Source: an uncultured Thalassotalea sp.
GTDB taxonomy: Bacteria > Pseudomonadota > Gammaproteobacteria > Enterobacterales > Alteromonadaceae
Assembly: GCA_947492575.1 (NCBI GenBank)
Contig: CANLNK010000001.1
Coordinates: 1,054,001-1,118,000 of the forward strand
DNA: 64,000 bases
Direction: 5' to 3'
In this document: positions 55,236-63,848 of the stretch, one piece after another
How positions within the stretch are numbered: position 1 is the first letter of the stretch
How the letters are laid out: every line of letters begins with the position of its first letter
Notes under the pieces: model-generated
The model's database searches: none
What the model was told of the DNA's origin: nothing
Seen by the model: only the letters and a program-made list of their open reading frames with translations
Made by a program: the position numbers and the translations under genes

Positions 55236-55808
55236 ATGCCAAAGGCGAGTGAAATTAAAAAAAATGCGGCGATTGAATACAATGGCGGCGTTTACATGGT
55301 AAAAGATATCGAGCGTTCAGTGCCCCAAGGGCGTGCAGGTGGAAGCTTGTATCGCATGCGTATGTACAATGTTGTGACAGGTCAAAAAGTCGATGAAACA
55401 TTTAAAGACGTCGATATGTTAAATATGGCAGACCTTATTCGTCGTCCGTCAATGTTTTCATACATTGACGGTGAAGAGTATGTTTTCATGGACAATGAAG
55501 ACTACACGCCATACAACTTGAATAAAGAAAGTATCGCGGATGAAGTGTTATTCATTGATGAGAATACACAAGGAATTCAAATTATTTTGGTCGATGGCAG
55601 TCCTGTTGGCATGGATTTACCTTCAAGTATTGAGCTTGAAATCGTGGAAACTGATCCATCAATTAAAGGGGCTTCAGCAACATCTCGCACTAAACCTGCG
55701 ACATTGACAACAGGCTTAGTTGTACAGGTGCCAGAATATATTTCTACTGGCGAGCGCATTAAAATTAACACTGAAGAAAAAAGCTTTATGAGCCGAGCAG
55801 ATAAGTAA
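55236..55808 (+). CDS. efpL: Elongation factor P-like protein EfpL (YeiP)
   Basis: A 190-residue paralogue of elongation factor P that relieves ribosome stalling, including at some proline-rich motifs. It has three EF-P domains: KOW-like (about 1-65), OB (about 66-125) and C-terminal OB with [17 protein letters not shown]. The loop that enters the peptidyl transferase centre reads [10 protein letters not shown], with Arg33 at the tip where the E. coli protein also has Arg. A terminator follows closely. Confidence 0.94.
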   Translation: MPKASEIKKNAAIEYNGGVYMVKDIERSVPQGRAGGSLYRMRMYNVVTGQKVDETFKDVDMLNMADLIRRPSMFSYIDGEEYVFMDNEDYTPYNLNKESIADEVLFIDENTQGIQIILVDGSPVGMDLPSSIELEIVETDPSIKGASATSRTKPATLTTGLVVQVPEYISTGERIKINTEEKSFMSRADK

Positions 55809-55844
55809 CTTCTTCTGCGCTAATAAACTTGATAGTTATAGTTG

Positions 55845-55871
55845 AAAGCACCGCTTAGTCGGTGCTTTTTT
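55845..55871 (+). terminator. Rho-independent terminator of efpL
   Basis: AAAGCACCG and CGGTGCTTT form a 9-bp stem with a 6-nt loop and then a T run. Confidence 0.9.
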
Positions 55872-55992
55872 GTTGGCAAACTTGGTCGCCGTAGTAGTTG
55901 TCGCTGTAGTTACATTCAACTTGAGTTGAGCTGTCTTCAGCGTATTCATTTTTAGCTATGATGCTACCGAATTGTTCTATTAACTGTTTCAT
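55855..55992 (-). CDS. Small ORF of 45 residues
   Basis: A short reading frame on the minus strand, starting MKQLIEQFGSIIAKNEYAED and ending in a Tyr/Asn/Asp-rich tail with two Cys (VECNYSDNYY, VCQQ). The start codon has a strong AGGAG box six bases upstream. The frame ends inside the efpL terminator. There is no neighbouring maturation or export gene, so a precursor-peptide role is speculation. A real small protein is plausible because of the ribosome binding site and sensible composition. Confidence 0.5.
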   Translation of the reverse strand: MKQLIEQFGSIIAKNEYAEDSSTQVECNYSDNYYGDQVCQQKSTD

Positions 55993-56140
55993 GGTGTTGC
56001 TCCTGTGTTTTCTTTTTGTTTCTATTGAGAAGTAGGTAACGTGTTTACAGGAGCTAGTATCTACAAAATCATTTAACAGATAAAGTTCATTAAATAGATT
56101 GTATTAATAGGTAAAATCGATTAATTAAAAGTGTACCACC
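55993..56140. other. Short intergenic gap with promoter potential for the small ORF
   Basis: AT-rich sequence without a gene. It would hold the promoter of the minus-strand 45-residue ORF and the 3' end region of the SGNH gene. Nothing else is seen. Confidence 0.35.
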
Positions 56141-57013
56141 TTAAAACTCGCAAGCTGGAAGTTCTAGTAACGTCTCTGATGCAATTTGTCTTAAAAAGCT
56201 TTGAGTTTCTTTATCTACAACAAGCTCATCAATATCAGGAACCAGGTCAGCAGGCTGTCCTGTTATCACTTCATAAAATACATAAGCTGTGAGTAAACTG
56301 CCGACAGGCGCAGCGTGGTTGCCATCGGCGTGGTAATAATCAAGCGAAGAGTCAATAGTAAGGGCTTTATCCCACGCGGGGCCTATTGGGCTAACACAGC
56401 TACGTTGATTATTGGCAATGTTGGTATGAATGTCATAGACGAATTGACCTTCTTGCGTGTCACCTAATTGCGGGTGCTCCGGAAATAAAATGGGCGTAAT
56501 GCCATTTTCTTTGGCTAATGCAATCCAGTTTTCCGCTGCTTCGGTAGGGTAGATATTTCCACCACTTTGAGAGTATTTTTGTCCTTGTAGTACCAAGTGA
56601 GTCCATTCATTTTCTAGCAGCATATCCATAGAGCTAGGATCGTTAAGCCGTTCGGCTAGAAAATGGCGTCCAGGTGCAATCTCTGCGGTGACAGTTTTAT
56701 CGGGTATTGCGTTTATTATTAATGTCTTTATTAATTCGGCTTGGCCTGCAACGTGGCTATTGCCAAAATAAAGTATCTTATAGTCTTCAGCGTCTTGGTT
56801 TTGTGGAATAGCTAAACCAGTATCTTTCGGCGGTGGAGCTTCGTTCAAGTCATCCTTTGGAGCTACGGAGACTTTGTCGCTCCCCCCACTACAGGCCGCT
56901 ATAGCGAAAAGTGTGCTGAAGATGAAACTGAGTTTAAATGGTGTTCTTTTAGTTGAAGGCTGACGTGGTGTTTTATGTACTTGAGCACTTCTTCCGTGAA
57001 ATATTTTGAGCAT
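56141..57013 (-). CDS. SGNH-like lipoprotein
   Basis: A 290-residue protein with a long basic N-terminus, a hydrophobic segment and a lipobox AIAAC with Cys41, so a lipoprotein. The mature part reads like an SGNH hydrolase: YFGNSHVAGQ (block near residue 82), a GQKYS loop, and YYHADGNHAAPVGSLL with a DxxH-type end. A Pro/Asp linker (about 45-75) separates anchor and enzyme. The N-terminal Ser is within GNSH rather than the usual GDS. Substrate unknown. Confidence 0.75.
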   Translation of the reverse strand: MLKIFHGRSAQVHKTPRQPSTKRTPFKLSFIFSTLFAIAACSGGSDKVSVAPKDDLNEAPPPKDTGLAIPQNQDAEDYKILYFGNSHVAGQAELIKTLIINAIPDKTVTAEIAPGRHFLAERLNDPSSMDMLLENEWTHLVLQGQKYSQSGGNIYPTEAAENWIALAKENGITPILFPEHPQLGDTQEGQFVYDIHTNIANNQRSCVSPIGPAWDKALTIDSSLDYYHADGNHAAPVGSLLTAYVFYEVITGQPADLVPDIDELVVDKETQSFLRQIASETLLELPACEF

Positions 57014-57229
57014 TTTTATTATCTTATTTGTTTTACTTACCTAACATAGCATACGAAAATCAATAGCATAGTTGAACACCTTTTGAGCACACGATGACAA
57101 ATAAACTTGAATGTACGGAAACTTAACTTAACATTGCGGTTTATCAATATTATTGAATCCAATATATCTTTCTTTGTAGCTGTGCGATAACAGTAATAGA
57201 ACAACATAAATGTAGAAGTGAAAAGTAAA

Positions 57230-58147
57230 ATGTCGACATATCCAATTGGTACGCCCGGTCAAAAGTGGGGTGAAGCAGAAAAGGCTGAGTGGTTAACAAA
57301 GCAAGTAATTAAGCGCCGATATCGTGATGAGGTGTTAGCTAAAGTTGAAAAGCTTACGAAAACATTTGATGTAGAGCGATACGCGAGTTTGTCATACGAC
57401 ACTGAACGCTATCCGCTAATGGTTATTAAAACTAAAGATTGGCGCAGTGAAAAACCTACGGCACTGGTAACTGGCGGTATACATGGCTATGAAACCAGCG
57501 GCGTGCAGGGCGCTATTCGTTTTGCAGAGACGAAGATGGAGTTTTATAGTGACAAGTTTAACGTGATTGTCGTGCCTTGTGTGAGTCCTTGGGGATATGA
57601 AACGATTAATCGTTGGAATCCAAACGCAGTCGATCCTAATCGTTCTTTTTATGCAGACAGCCCTGCTGAAGAATCTCTAAACTTGATGAATTTAATTGAG
57701 AGTTTATCAACAGAATTGCTTGTCCATATTGACCTACATGAAACCACTGATACCGATAATTCCGAATTCAGACCTGCGCTCGCAGCCCGCGATGGCGTTG
57801 TAAATACTAATTGGAATATTCCTGATGGATTCTATCTCGTCGGTGACAGCGAAAATCCGCAACCAGATTTTCAACAAGCCATGATTGAAGCTGTGGCGAA
57901 AGTTACCCATATCGCCCCACCAGATGAGAGTGGCAACATTATTGGTGCGCCATTAGAGCAGCACGGCGTGATTAACTATGCGTATAAGCCGTTAGGACTC
58001 TGCGCGGGTCTAAGTAATGCCAAATATACAACGACGACAGAAGTCTATCCAGATAGTCCAAAGTCCGACGATGAAAATTGTATCTTGGCACAAGTTGCTG
58101 CCATTACGAGTGGCTTAGACTTTGTGATAGCGGATAATGCTTTGTAG
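57230..58147 (+). CDS. M14 family metallopeptidase
   Basis: A zinc carboxypeptidase of about 305 residues. Zinc ligands His and Glu are in GGIHGYETSG, the third in HIDLHET, and the substrate-binding VDPNRSF is typical. No signal peptide is seen. A GTG at 57218 is in frame; the ATG at 57230 follows GAAG. A second M14 gene lies at 62966. The substrate may be a peptide or an acyl amino acid; it cannot be resolved. Confidence 0.87.
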   Translation: MSTYPIGTPGQKWGEAEKAEWLTKQVIKRRYRDEVLAKVEKLTKTFDVERYASLSYDTERYPLMVIKTKDWRSEKPTALVTGGIHGYETSGVQGAIRFAETKMEFYSDKFNVIVVPCVSPWGYETINRWNPNAVDPNRSFYADSPAEESLNLMNLIESLSTELLVHIDLHETTDTDNSEFRPALAARDGVVNTNWNIPDGFYLVGDSENPQPDFQQAMIEAVAKVTHIAPPDESGNIIGAPLEQHGVINYAYKPLGLCAGLSNAKYTTTTEVYPDSPKSDDENCILAQVAAITSGLDFVIADNAL

Positions 58148-58185
58148 CGTTTTGTCGCAGAACTTAGCCATAGTTAGCTATAGTT

Positions 58186-58211
58186 AGCCAGATATTCACT
58201 GATATCTGGCT
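58186..58211 (+). terminator. Hairpin after the M14 gene
   Basis: AGCCAGATAT and ATATCTGGCT form a 10-bp perfect stem with a 6-nt loop; TTTTT follows four bases on. It lies between convergent genes. Confidence 0.7.
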
Positions 58212-58280
58212 GTAATTTTTGCACGCTGTCAAAGTCTAAAAATTTGTTTTTATTAATTCTTAAAGTTGTGTTTTTTGCCC

Positions 58281-59597
58281 TTAACTAGGCAATAGTGTTT
58301 TGAGTATTTTCGCATCTTCGACAACTTGCTCAGCATATTGATAGCAGCTATCTACTAATGCCGCTGTATTTTGAGGTAGCAATTTAACAACGCCTTGTTC
58401 GAATAAAGTTGAACGCCTATCACCTCGGCAGTGGGCTAATGCTAGTGCTTTTCCGCAGGCTGCTGCATAGGCAATTAAGCCATCTTTTTCGGCGGCTTTT
58501 TTGCCCAGTCCAATTTGTTCAGGATCAATCCCTACCTTTGCATGGTGTCTAGATCGAACAAGCCAATGATGTCCTCGCCACATAACCTCGTCTAAAACTA
58601 AGTCCGGACTGCGTTGCATTCGGCGTTGGCAATTGACGGTAAGGTGAGCTGGGTTGAGCTGATTGATTGGAGATAATTCACCAAAGCTTTCAAGTGGGGC
58701 AGCATGACGCTGTTGTTTAACCTCCACAATATGGCATAACGATAGCTGGTTGAGTGAATCGTGTTTTGGGCCTACAAGTAGGTAATATCTATCCATATTG
58801 ACGGAGCCTGTTCCAGCGTTTAAGCGCAAAACGATGTCGTGAATGGTATCGTCGACATAGGGACTAAACACTGTCTGTAGCTCTTGATATAGCGCGTCAT
58901 CAAGTTTCTGGTATTTGTCACTTCGCTCGACAAATTTAAATTCCGTATGAGCTAAGTCGATAGCTTTGGCGAGAGCACTTTTGTGAAGAAAATCATCGCC
59001 ACTGGCTGAGCGTCGCTTGGCTTTGCTTAGAGCTTTATACAGAATGTGATGTTCAGGAAAGTTTTCCAGTGCTTGTCGTCTTGATTCACTATCGTCGATG
59101 CCTTGTTGACAGGTTTGCGTATAACTATCAATAAATTCTTTGGCAGCTTGGTGTGTTTGCGACAAGTCAATGACAGGCTTTTCGCTGTAATCTTTCTCGA
59201 GAGAAATTACGCCACTTTTCACTAGTTGGCAGTGATAAACCACTAAAAATAAACTGGTAATAAAGCGCGCTAGATCCCAGCTAGCATGACCAACACAAGC
59301 ATCGTCAAAGTCATTGGGGCTAAAGATGACGTTGTCACCGTGAGAGCCTTCTTCAGTGAGGAAGCCGAAATTCGATGTGTGGCAATCTCCCATAACTGTC
59401 GTTAACGGCAGCTCAAGCAAGGGGAGAGGTAATTCAAAATTGCCCGCTTTGATGTCTGCGTACATAAGTGGTGCACTGCCACGATAGAAAACAAAAGGGC
59501 TGGTTGCCATTTTTTGGTGCTTTGCAGTGCCTGTGGTTACTTCAACTTGGTCAACGCGTTGGAGACAATCAGCAATAAATTTGGCTCTATCTGTCAT
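58281..59597 (-). CDS. DUF2252 family protein
   Basis: A 438-residue cytosolic protein of DUF2252, with the kinase-like segments GDCHTSNFG and NDFDDACVGHASWDLARF that resemble catalytic and metal-binding loops of aminoglycoside phosphotransferase-like folds. The activity has not been established. It is the first ORF of a minus-strand group that also contains an MBL hydrolase and a MazG-like gene, but the spacing (about 190 bp) suggests separate transcripts. Confidence 0.9.
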   Translation of the reverse strand: MTDRAKFIADCLQRVDQVEVTTGTAKHQKMATSPFVFYRGSAPLMYADIKAGNFELPLPLLELPLTTVMGDCHTSNFGFLTEEGSHGDNVIFSPNDFDDACVGHASWDLARFITSLFLVVYHCQLVKSGVISLEKDYSEKPVIDLSQTHQAAKEFIDSYTQTCQQGIDDSESRRQALENFPEHHILYKALSKAKRRSASGDDFLHKSALAKAIDLAHTEFKFVERSDKYQKLDDALYQELQTVFSPYVDDTIHDIVLRLNAGTGSVNMDRYYLLVGPKHDSLNQLSLCHIVEVKQQRHAAPLESFGELSPINQLNPAHLTVNCQRRMQRSPDLVLDEVMWRGHHWLVRSRHHAKVGIDPEQIGLGKKAAEKDGLIAYAAACGKALALAHCRGDRRSTLFEQGVVKLLPQNTAALVDSCYQYAEQVVEDAKILKTLLPS

Positions 59598-59788
59598 TTT
59601 TTACCTCGGTACAAATCTTAATAGCGACTTCTACTTATGTTTATGCTTACTCATTCGTTCGCTAATGGAAGTCAACGCAATTCGTGGTGAACTAACGCAT
59701 ACTCTACTTGCTCATATTGTAATAACGGAACGCTTAATGCACTACTTCGCGAAATTGCCGTTTTTGTTATTGTGTATGAGGAGGGCAA

Positions 59789-60574
59789 TTACCGGCCGAA
59801 TAAGACCTTTTTAAGCTTTATCTTAACTGAGCGCCAATGAGTGAGTGGTACTTTAGGTGCTAGCTCGAGCACGTGCTCATAGTCACTTTCACTCGGGTGC
59901 ACCTCGCCGCCATGAGCAAGAATTATCGAGTTTGGTGAGAGTGTACGTATCCTCTCAAGTGATGTTCTATATCGGTTTGGATAAAACAAAGGGAAAGGTG
60001 GAATGTAGCGCCCTTTAACGGTTACCATCAGGTCGGCGACGTACACTTTATGTGCTGGCTGATGATAAAGGGAAATATCTCTATCGGTATGACCTTGGGT
60101 AAATAACACCTGCCAATCACTGAATATTGGCAGTGTCTCTTGGTCATTAAGCTTGATATCTGGAGACAATTTGGGGTTATACCAGAGGTTCGTTTTTGCT
60201 TTGCCTTTTCGCTGGCCAACCCAGTTTGCTAACGCGATATCGGTTAGATGCATTAGTTTGCCATCTAGGCCACTGTACCAATGGCCGTCAACGTTTGCGC
60301 TTGCTATCTTCGCGCCAGTAATCTTACGTAATTTATGCGCAGCACCTGCATGGTCTGGGTGCATATGAGTAACGACAATGAGTGCTAAAGCTGAGGTGGG
60401 CAGGTCGAGTTGTTCCGTGATAAAGCCTGTTACCAAATCTACATCTGCTCGACAACACCCGTCGAGCAACATCAAGTGATCGTCTTGTTTAACTAAATAA
60501 ATTGACTGAATGTAGCCCGCTAATTCGTAAAGCGTGGTGTTGTCCGTTAACGTTTGGCTTGAGAGTAGCGTCAT
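59789..60574 (-). CDS. MBL fold metallo-hydrolase
   Basis: A 261-residue metallo-beta-lactamase-fold hydrolase. Its zinc-binding motif is HMHPDHAG near residue 68, with the later FTQGHTDRDISLYH and AHGGEVHPSE histidines. Members include glyoxalase II and lactonases. The substrate cannot be set from sequence. The gene is single. Confidence 0.9.
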   Translation of the reverse strand: MTLLSSQTLTDNTTLYELAGYIQSIYLVKQDDHLMLLDGCCRADVDLVTGFITEQLDLPTSALALIVVTHMHPDHAGAAHKLRKITGAKIASANVDGHWYSGLDGKLMHLTDIALANWVGQRKGKAKTNLWYNPKLSPDIKLNDQETLPIFSDWQVLFTQGHTDRDISLYHQPAHKVYVADLMVTVKGRYIPPFPLFYPNRYRTSLERIRTLSPNSIILAHGGEVHPSESDYEHVLELAPKVPLTHWRSVKIKLKKVLFGR

Positions 60575-60672
60575 AAAAAATTCAATGTAGCCTAGAACCA
60601 GTTAATAGGGATTATCCAATAAATCCATGGCAGATGGCAACTTGTGGTCTGATGAGTAGATGTGGTTTAAGT

Positions 60673-61074
60673 TTACTTTAACCTCCCTCTGTTGCCACGA
60701 GTTTTGTTTTTCGCTATTTTGGCGATGATCTCCGCATTAATATCGACACCTTGCCAATGAGCAAGATCGATAACACGCAGCACAATGTCGGCAAGCTCTT
60801 CACCAAAGTTTTCAGTTGGCTGTTCGCCTCTACATTCATTGACTGCTTCACCAACTTCTGATGCCACGAGTGCTAGTGCCTCTAGCGGTGTTTTGTTGTG
60901 CCACCCCATGTCGTCGACCCATTGATAATGTACTTCGGCTATCTCGTTGAGTTTCATCTTTTCGAGGCTTACCGTATATGTCTTTGAGGTTAACGTTGAA
61001 GCTGAATCAGTATTAGTATTGATAGCTGTGTTTGGTTTCGCACCTTGTGCTGAATGATGTATGTCCGAACTCAT
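60673..61074 (-). CDS. MazG-like nucleotide pyrophosphohydrolase
   Basis: A 133-residue protein whose C-terminal two thirds match the all-alpha NTP pyrophosphohydrolase fold: ASEVGEAVNECRGEQPTENFGEELADIVLRVIDLAHW, with the Glu/Asp residues that bind magnesium. The first 38 residues are Ser/Thr/Asn-rich and may be disordered, or an internal Met at about 40 may be the true start. It probably cleaves non-canonical nucleotides. Confidence 0.83.
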   Translation of the reverse strand: MSSDIHHSAQGAKPNTAINTNTDSASTLTSKTYTVSLEKMKLNEIAEVHYQWVDDMGWHNKTPLEALALVASEVGEAVNECRGEQPTENFGEELADIVLRVIDLAHWQGVDINAEIIAKIAKNKTRGNRGRLK

Positions 61075-61180
61075 CTTGCTTCGTATTCCTATTTTTAGCT
61101 GCTTTTCTATAAGCTTTGATTGCGAAAATATTCTTCAAAGGTAACAATATCTTGATGTATTAGGTAGTGAAAAATTTCCT

Positions 61181-61402
61181 ATGAAACAAGCTATTGTCGG
61201 TTATCATTTAGATGAAGAAGGGCATTGGGTAGCCAAGCTAGCGTGTGGTCATAACCAGCATGTTCGCCACAATCCTCCGTGGATAAGTCGCCCGTGGGTG
61301 GTGACCGGAGTTGGTCGTAAGCAAATGTTGGGGTTTAAATTAGGTTGCGTTAAATGTCTGCAACAGCAACCTAGAGACTGGCTAACACTCGAAGAAGAGT
61401 AG
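61181..61402 (+). CDS. DUF3565 family protein
   Basis: A 73-residue protein with the DUF3565 pattern: IVGYHLDEEGHWVAKLACGHNQHVRHNPPW and a late GCVKC. Conserved Cys and His suggest a small metal-binding fold. The function is unknown. It begins a same-strand run toward DUF5062 and the mannosyltransferase-like gene. Confidence 0.9.
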   Translation: MKQAIVGYHLDEEGHWVAKLACGHNQHVRHNPPWISRPWVVTGVGRKQMLGFKLGCVKCLQQQPRDWLTLEEE

Positions 61403-61459
61403 ATTACGCCTAAGTAACATGCCAAGCAGTGGTTAAGATATCAGTTCAAGGATAAACAA

Positions 61460-61720
61460 ATGAAAAAAATAAAACATGAGAAAGAGTTGTTGAAGAAGGC
61501 GCTCACTGTCGGACAGGCTTACGCGACTAACCGAGGGTATCATACGTTTAGCGCCACTGATTCGCATGACGTAAAAATAGAGTGCATTTATCGATTACTG
61601 GTCAATGATAAGCTAGTGATCCCGCTACCAGAAACTGAAGAAAACTCGTTAAATATTAAGAAGCGATTGGTAAAGTGGATTCAACATCAACTGCCGGAAA
61701 ATCATCCTCTACGCCAATAA
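61460..61720 (+). CDS. DUF5062 family protein
   Basis: An 86-residue cytosolic protein that fits DUF5062, found in Shewanella/Vibrio-type bacteria: MKKIKHEKELLKKALTVGQAYATNRGY and KIECIYRLLVNDKLVIPLP. The role is unknown. It is 12 bp ahead of the mannosyltransferase-like gene, so co-transcription is likely. Confidence 0.85.
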   Translation: MKKIKHEKELLKKALTVGQAYATNRGYHTFSATDSHDVKIECIYRLLVNDKLVIPLPETEENSLNIKKRLVKWIQHQLPENHPLRQ

Positions 61721-61732
61721 AATTAACTTGTT

Positions 61733-62890
61733 TTGAAGATCTTATTATTATCTGCATATGACGCGGTAAGCCATCAATATTGGCGAAAAGGTTTAGTTAG
61801 TGCATTTCCAGACTATCAATGGACTGTGCTGACCTTGCCCGCCCGGTTTTTTGCATGGCGAGTACGAGGAAATAGTTTGTCATGGGCGTTGTCTGAGCGA
61901 GAAAAACTCATTCAACCTTACGATTTAATCATATGCACCTCGATGACTGATTTATCAGCGCTAAAAGGTCTAGTACCTGAATTAGCAAGTACTCCTTGCT
62001 TAGTCTATTTTCATGAAAATCAATTTGCGTATCCACAGTCAGGTCGAGAGTTCAACTCTGTTGAACCTCAAATGTTGTCAATCTATACCGCGCTTGCGGC
62101 AGACCAAGTTGTTTTTAATACTGAGTTTAATAGGCAAACTTTTTTAAGCGGCGCTAAAAACTTGCTAAAGAAGTTACCGGACAATGTGCCAAGGGGAATA
62201 GTTGAGAGCATCGAAGACAAGTCTTCGCGTATCTACGTGCCTTTGCCAGATATGGCGCCTTTGCTCGATATAGCGTCTTTGTCAGACAAGGAGAGCAGCT
62301 ATGAGCGCGATACAACGCAGCCTCTTTCTATAGTCTGGAATCATCGCTGGGAATTCGACAAGGGACCGAGTTTGCTAAAAGCAATAATTAGTTGCTTATT
62401 AACTAGAAACCTACCTGTAAAGCTTCATGTTGTTGGTCAGCGCTTTCGCTATACTCCTGAAATATTTGATGAAATAAGGGCGTTATTCAAAAATAACAAA
62501 GCGAATAGTAATGTCTCTTTGTCGACATGGGGCTATATTGAAGACAAGCAAAAATACCAAACCTTGTTAAATAACACAGATATTGTGCTTTCTACTGCTA
62601 AACATGATTTTCAAGGAATTTCTGTGATGGAAGCTGTACAAAAAGGTTGCATCCCATTAGTGCCGAATCAACTAGCTTATCCGGAAATTTTCGACAAACG
62701 TTTCTGTTATTCATTGGCTGAATCAGACGCTGAAACAGCAAACAATGTGCTGTCATCGATTGAACGATATTGCTTGGAAAAGAAAGAGGGCAGATTAACT
62801 GGTGCGCCAAACCTAGCGCGTTTTGAATGGCAGGTGCTAAAGCCTGACTATCGAAAGCTAATAGAACAAGTGGCAGGCTTTAAGGGCTAA
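61733..62890 (+). CDS. tRNA-queuosine alpha-mannosyltransferase-like glycosyltransferase (DUF3524)
   Basis: A 385-residue GT-B glycosyltransferase whose N-terminal DUF3524 part starts KILLLSAYDAVSHQYWRKGLV, the hallmark of the QTMAN group that attaches mannose to queuosine at the tRNA-Asp anticodon in animals. The C-terminal half is a GT1-like nucleotide-sugar domain (VWNHRWEFDKGP, then GISVMEAVQKGCIPLVP). The start is TTG at 61733. Whether the bacterial protein modifies tRNA is not proven here. No queuosine biosynthesis gene is adjacent. Confidence 0.82.
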   Translation: MKILLLSAYDAVSHQYWRKGLVSAFPDYQWTVLTLPARFFAWRVRGNSLSWALSEREKLIQPYDLIICTSMTDLSALKGLVPELASTPCLVYFHENQFAYPQSGREFNSVEPQMLSIYTALAADQVVFNTEFNRQTFLSGAKNLLKKLPDNVPRGIVESIEDKSSRIYVPLPDMAPLLDIASLSDKESSYERDTTQPLSIVWNHRWEFDKGPSLLKAIISCLLTRNLPVKLHVVGQRFRYTPEIFDEIRALFKNNKANSNVSLSTWGYIEDKQKYQTLLNNTDIVLSTAKHDFQGISVMEAVQKGCIPLVPNQLAYPEIFDKRFCYSLAESDAETANNVLSSIERYCLEKKEGRLTGAPNLARFEWQVLKPDYRKLIEQVAGFKG

Positions 62891-62965
62891 AGCAAGTCGG
62901 CCTAGAATAAATCAATCTAGAGTAAATAGAGCTATAGTAAAACAACTTAAAGGGATGGATAGCGC

Positions 62966-63655
62966 ATGAGTTATTGGCAGCAGGCAAACTGGGCCACATC
63001 GGCAAAAGGGAAAAACATCGCGCTTTTTGCCAGTAAACCTCTCGTTGAGCTTGTTGCAGAGAGACCGCTACTGTTTATTGGTGGCGTTCACGGTGATGAA
63101 CCTGAAGGTGTTGAACTGGCCGAAAAGTGGTTAATGTGGCTCATAGAACACAATCAGCAGTATGATGCACCTTGGGTACTTATTACCTGCATTAACCCCG
63201 ATGGCTATAACATAAACGAGCGAACCAACGGTAATGGTGTGGATTTAAATCGAAATTTCCCATCGATGTGTTGGAGTGATGAATGCAAAGCTCCTCGATA
63301 TTTTCCTGGCTCCTCACCAGGCTCTGAACCTGAAATAAAAGCACTGGTGAAATTAATAGAGCAAATCCCACCAGCGTTAATTATCCACTTTCATAGTTGG
63401 GAACCTTCTATTGTTTACTCTGGTGATAGTGCTAAACATGCAGCAGAAATTCTCGCTCAGGCATCAGGATATAAAGCACAACCTGATATCGGGTATCCGA
63501 CGCCTGGCAGCTTGGGCGAATACGGAGCGAACGATCTGGGTATTGGCGTTATTTGCATTGAAGAGCAAGAAGGGGAACCTTTAGAAAATGTATTTCCAAG
63601 ATTTAAAGCTGGGTTGATAGAATTGATGTCGTCAAAGCTGAAGACAAAAAGTTAA
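62966..63655 (+). CDS. M14 family zinc carboxypeptidase (MpaA-like)
   Basis: A 229-residue cytosolic zinc carboxypeptidase of the M14 type, with zinc ligands in GGVHGDEPEG (His and Glu) and in IHFHSWEP, and the substrate loop NGVDLNRNFP. This small form resembles MpaA, which cleaves murein tripeptide in peptidoglycan recycling. The C-terminal catalytic Glu is likely in CIEEQEGEP. An AAGGGA box precedes the start. The family is firm; the murein role is inferred. Confidence 0.86.
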   Translation: MSYWQQANWATSAKGKNIALFASKPLVELVAERPLLFIGGVHGDEPEGVELAEKWLMWLIEHNQQYDAPWVLITCINPDGYNINERTNGNGVDLNRNFPSMCWSDECKAPRYFPGSSPGSEPEIKALVKLIEQIPPALIIHFHSWEPSIVYSGDSAKHAAEILAQASGYKAQPDIGYPTPGSLGEYGANDLGIGVICIEEQEGEPLENVFPRFKAGLIELMSSKLKTKS

Positions 63656-63848
63656 AAGCAATTTAGCCAGTACTTAGTACATTTCGCTAATGTGTTGTAT
63701 ATATAACAATAGTTGAACATGGTGAACACTTTAAGCTTATGAATTATAAGGGGTTATATTTTGGGTCTGAATATTGCTTTGTTGCTGGAATGTTAACGGG
63801 AACGCTTTGTCGTGTTGACAAGGCGAATAGGCCAAAAAGGAAATATAC

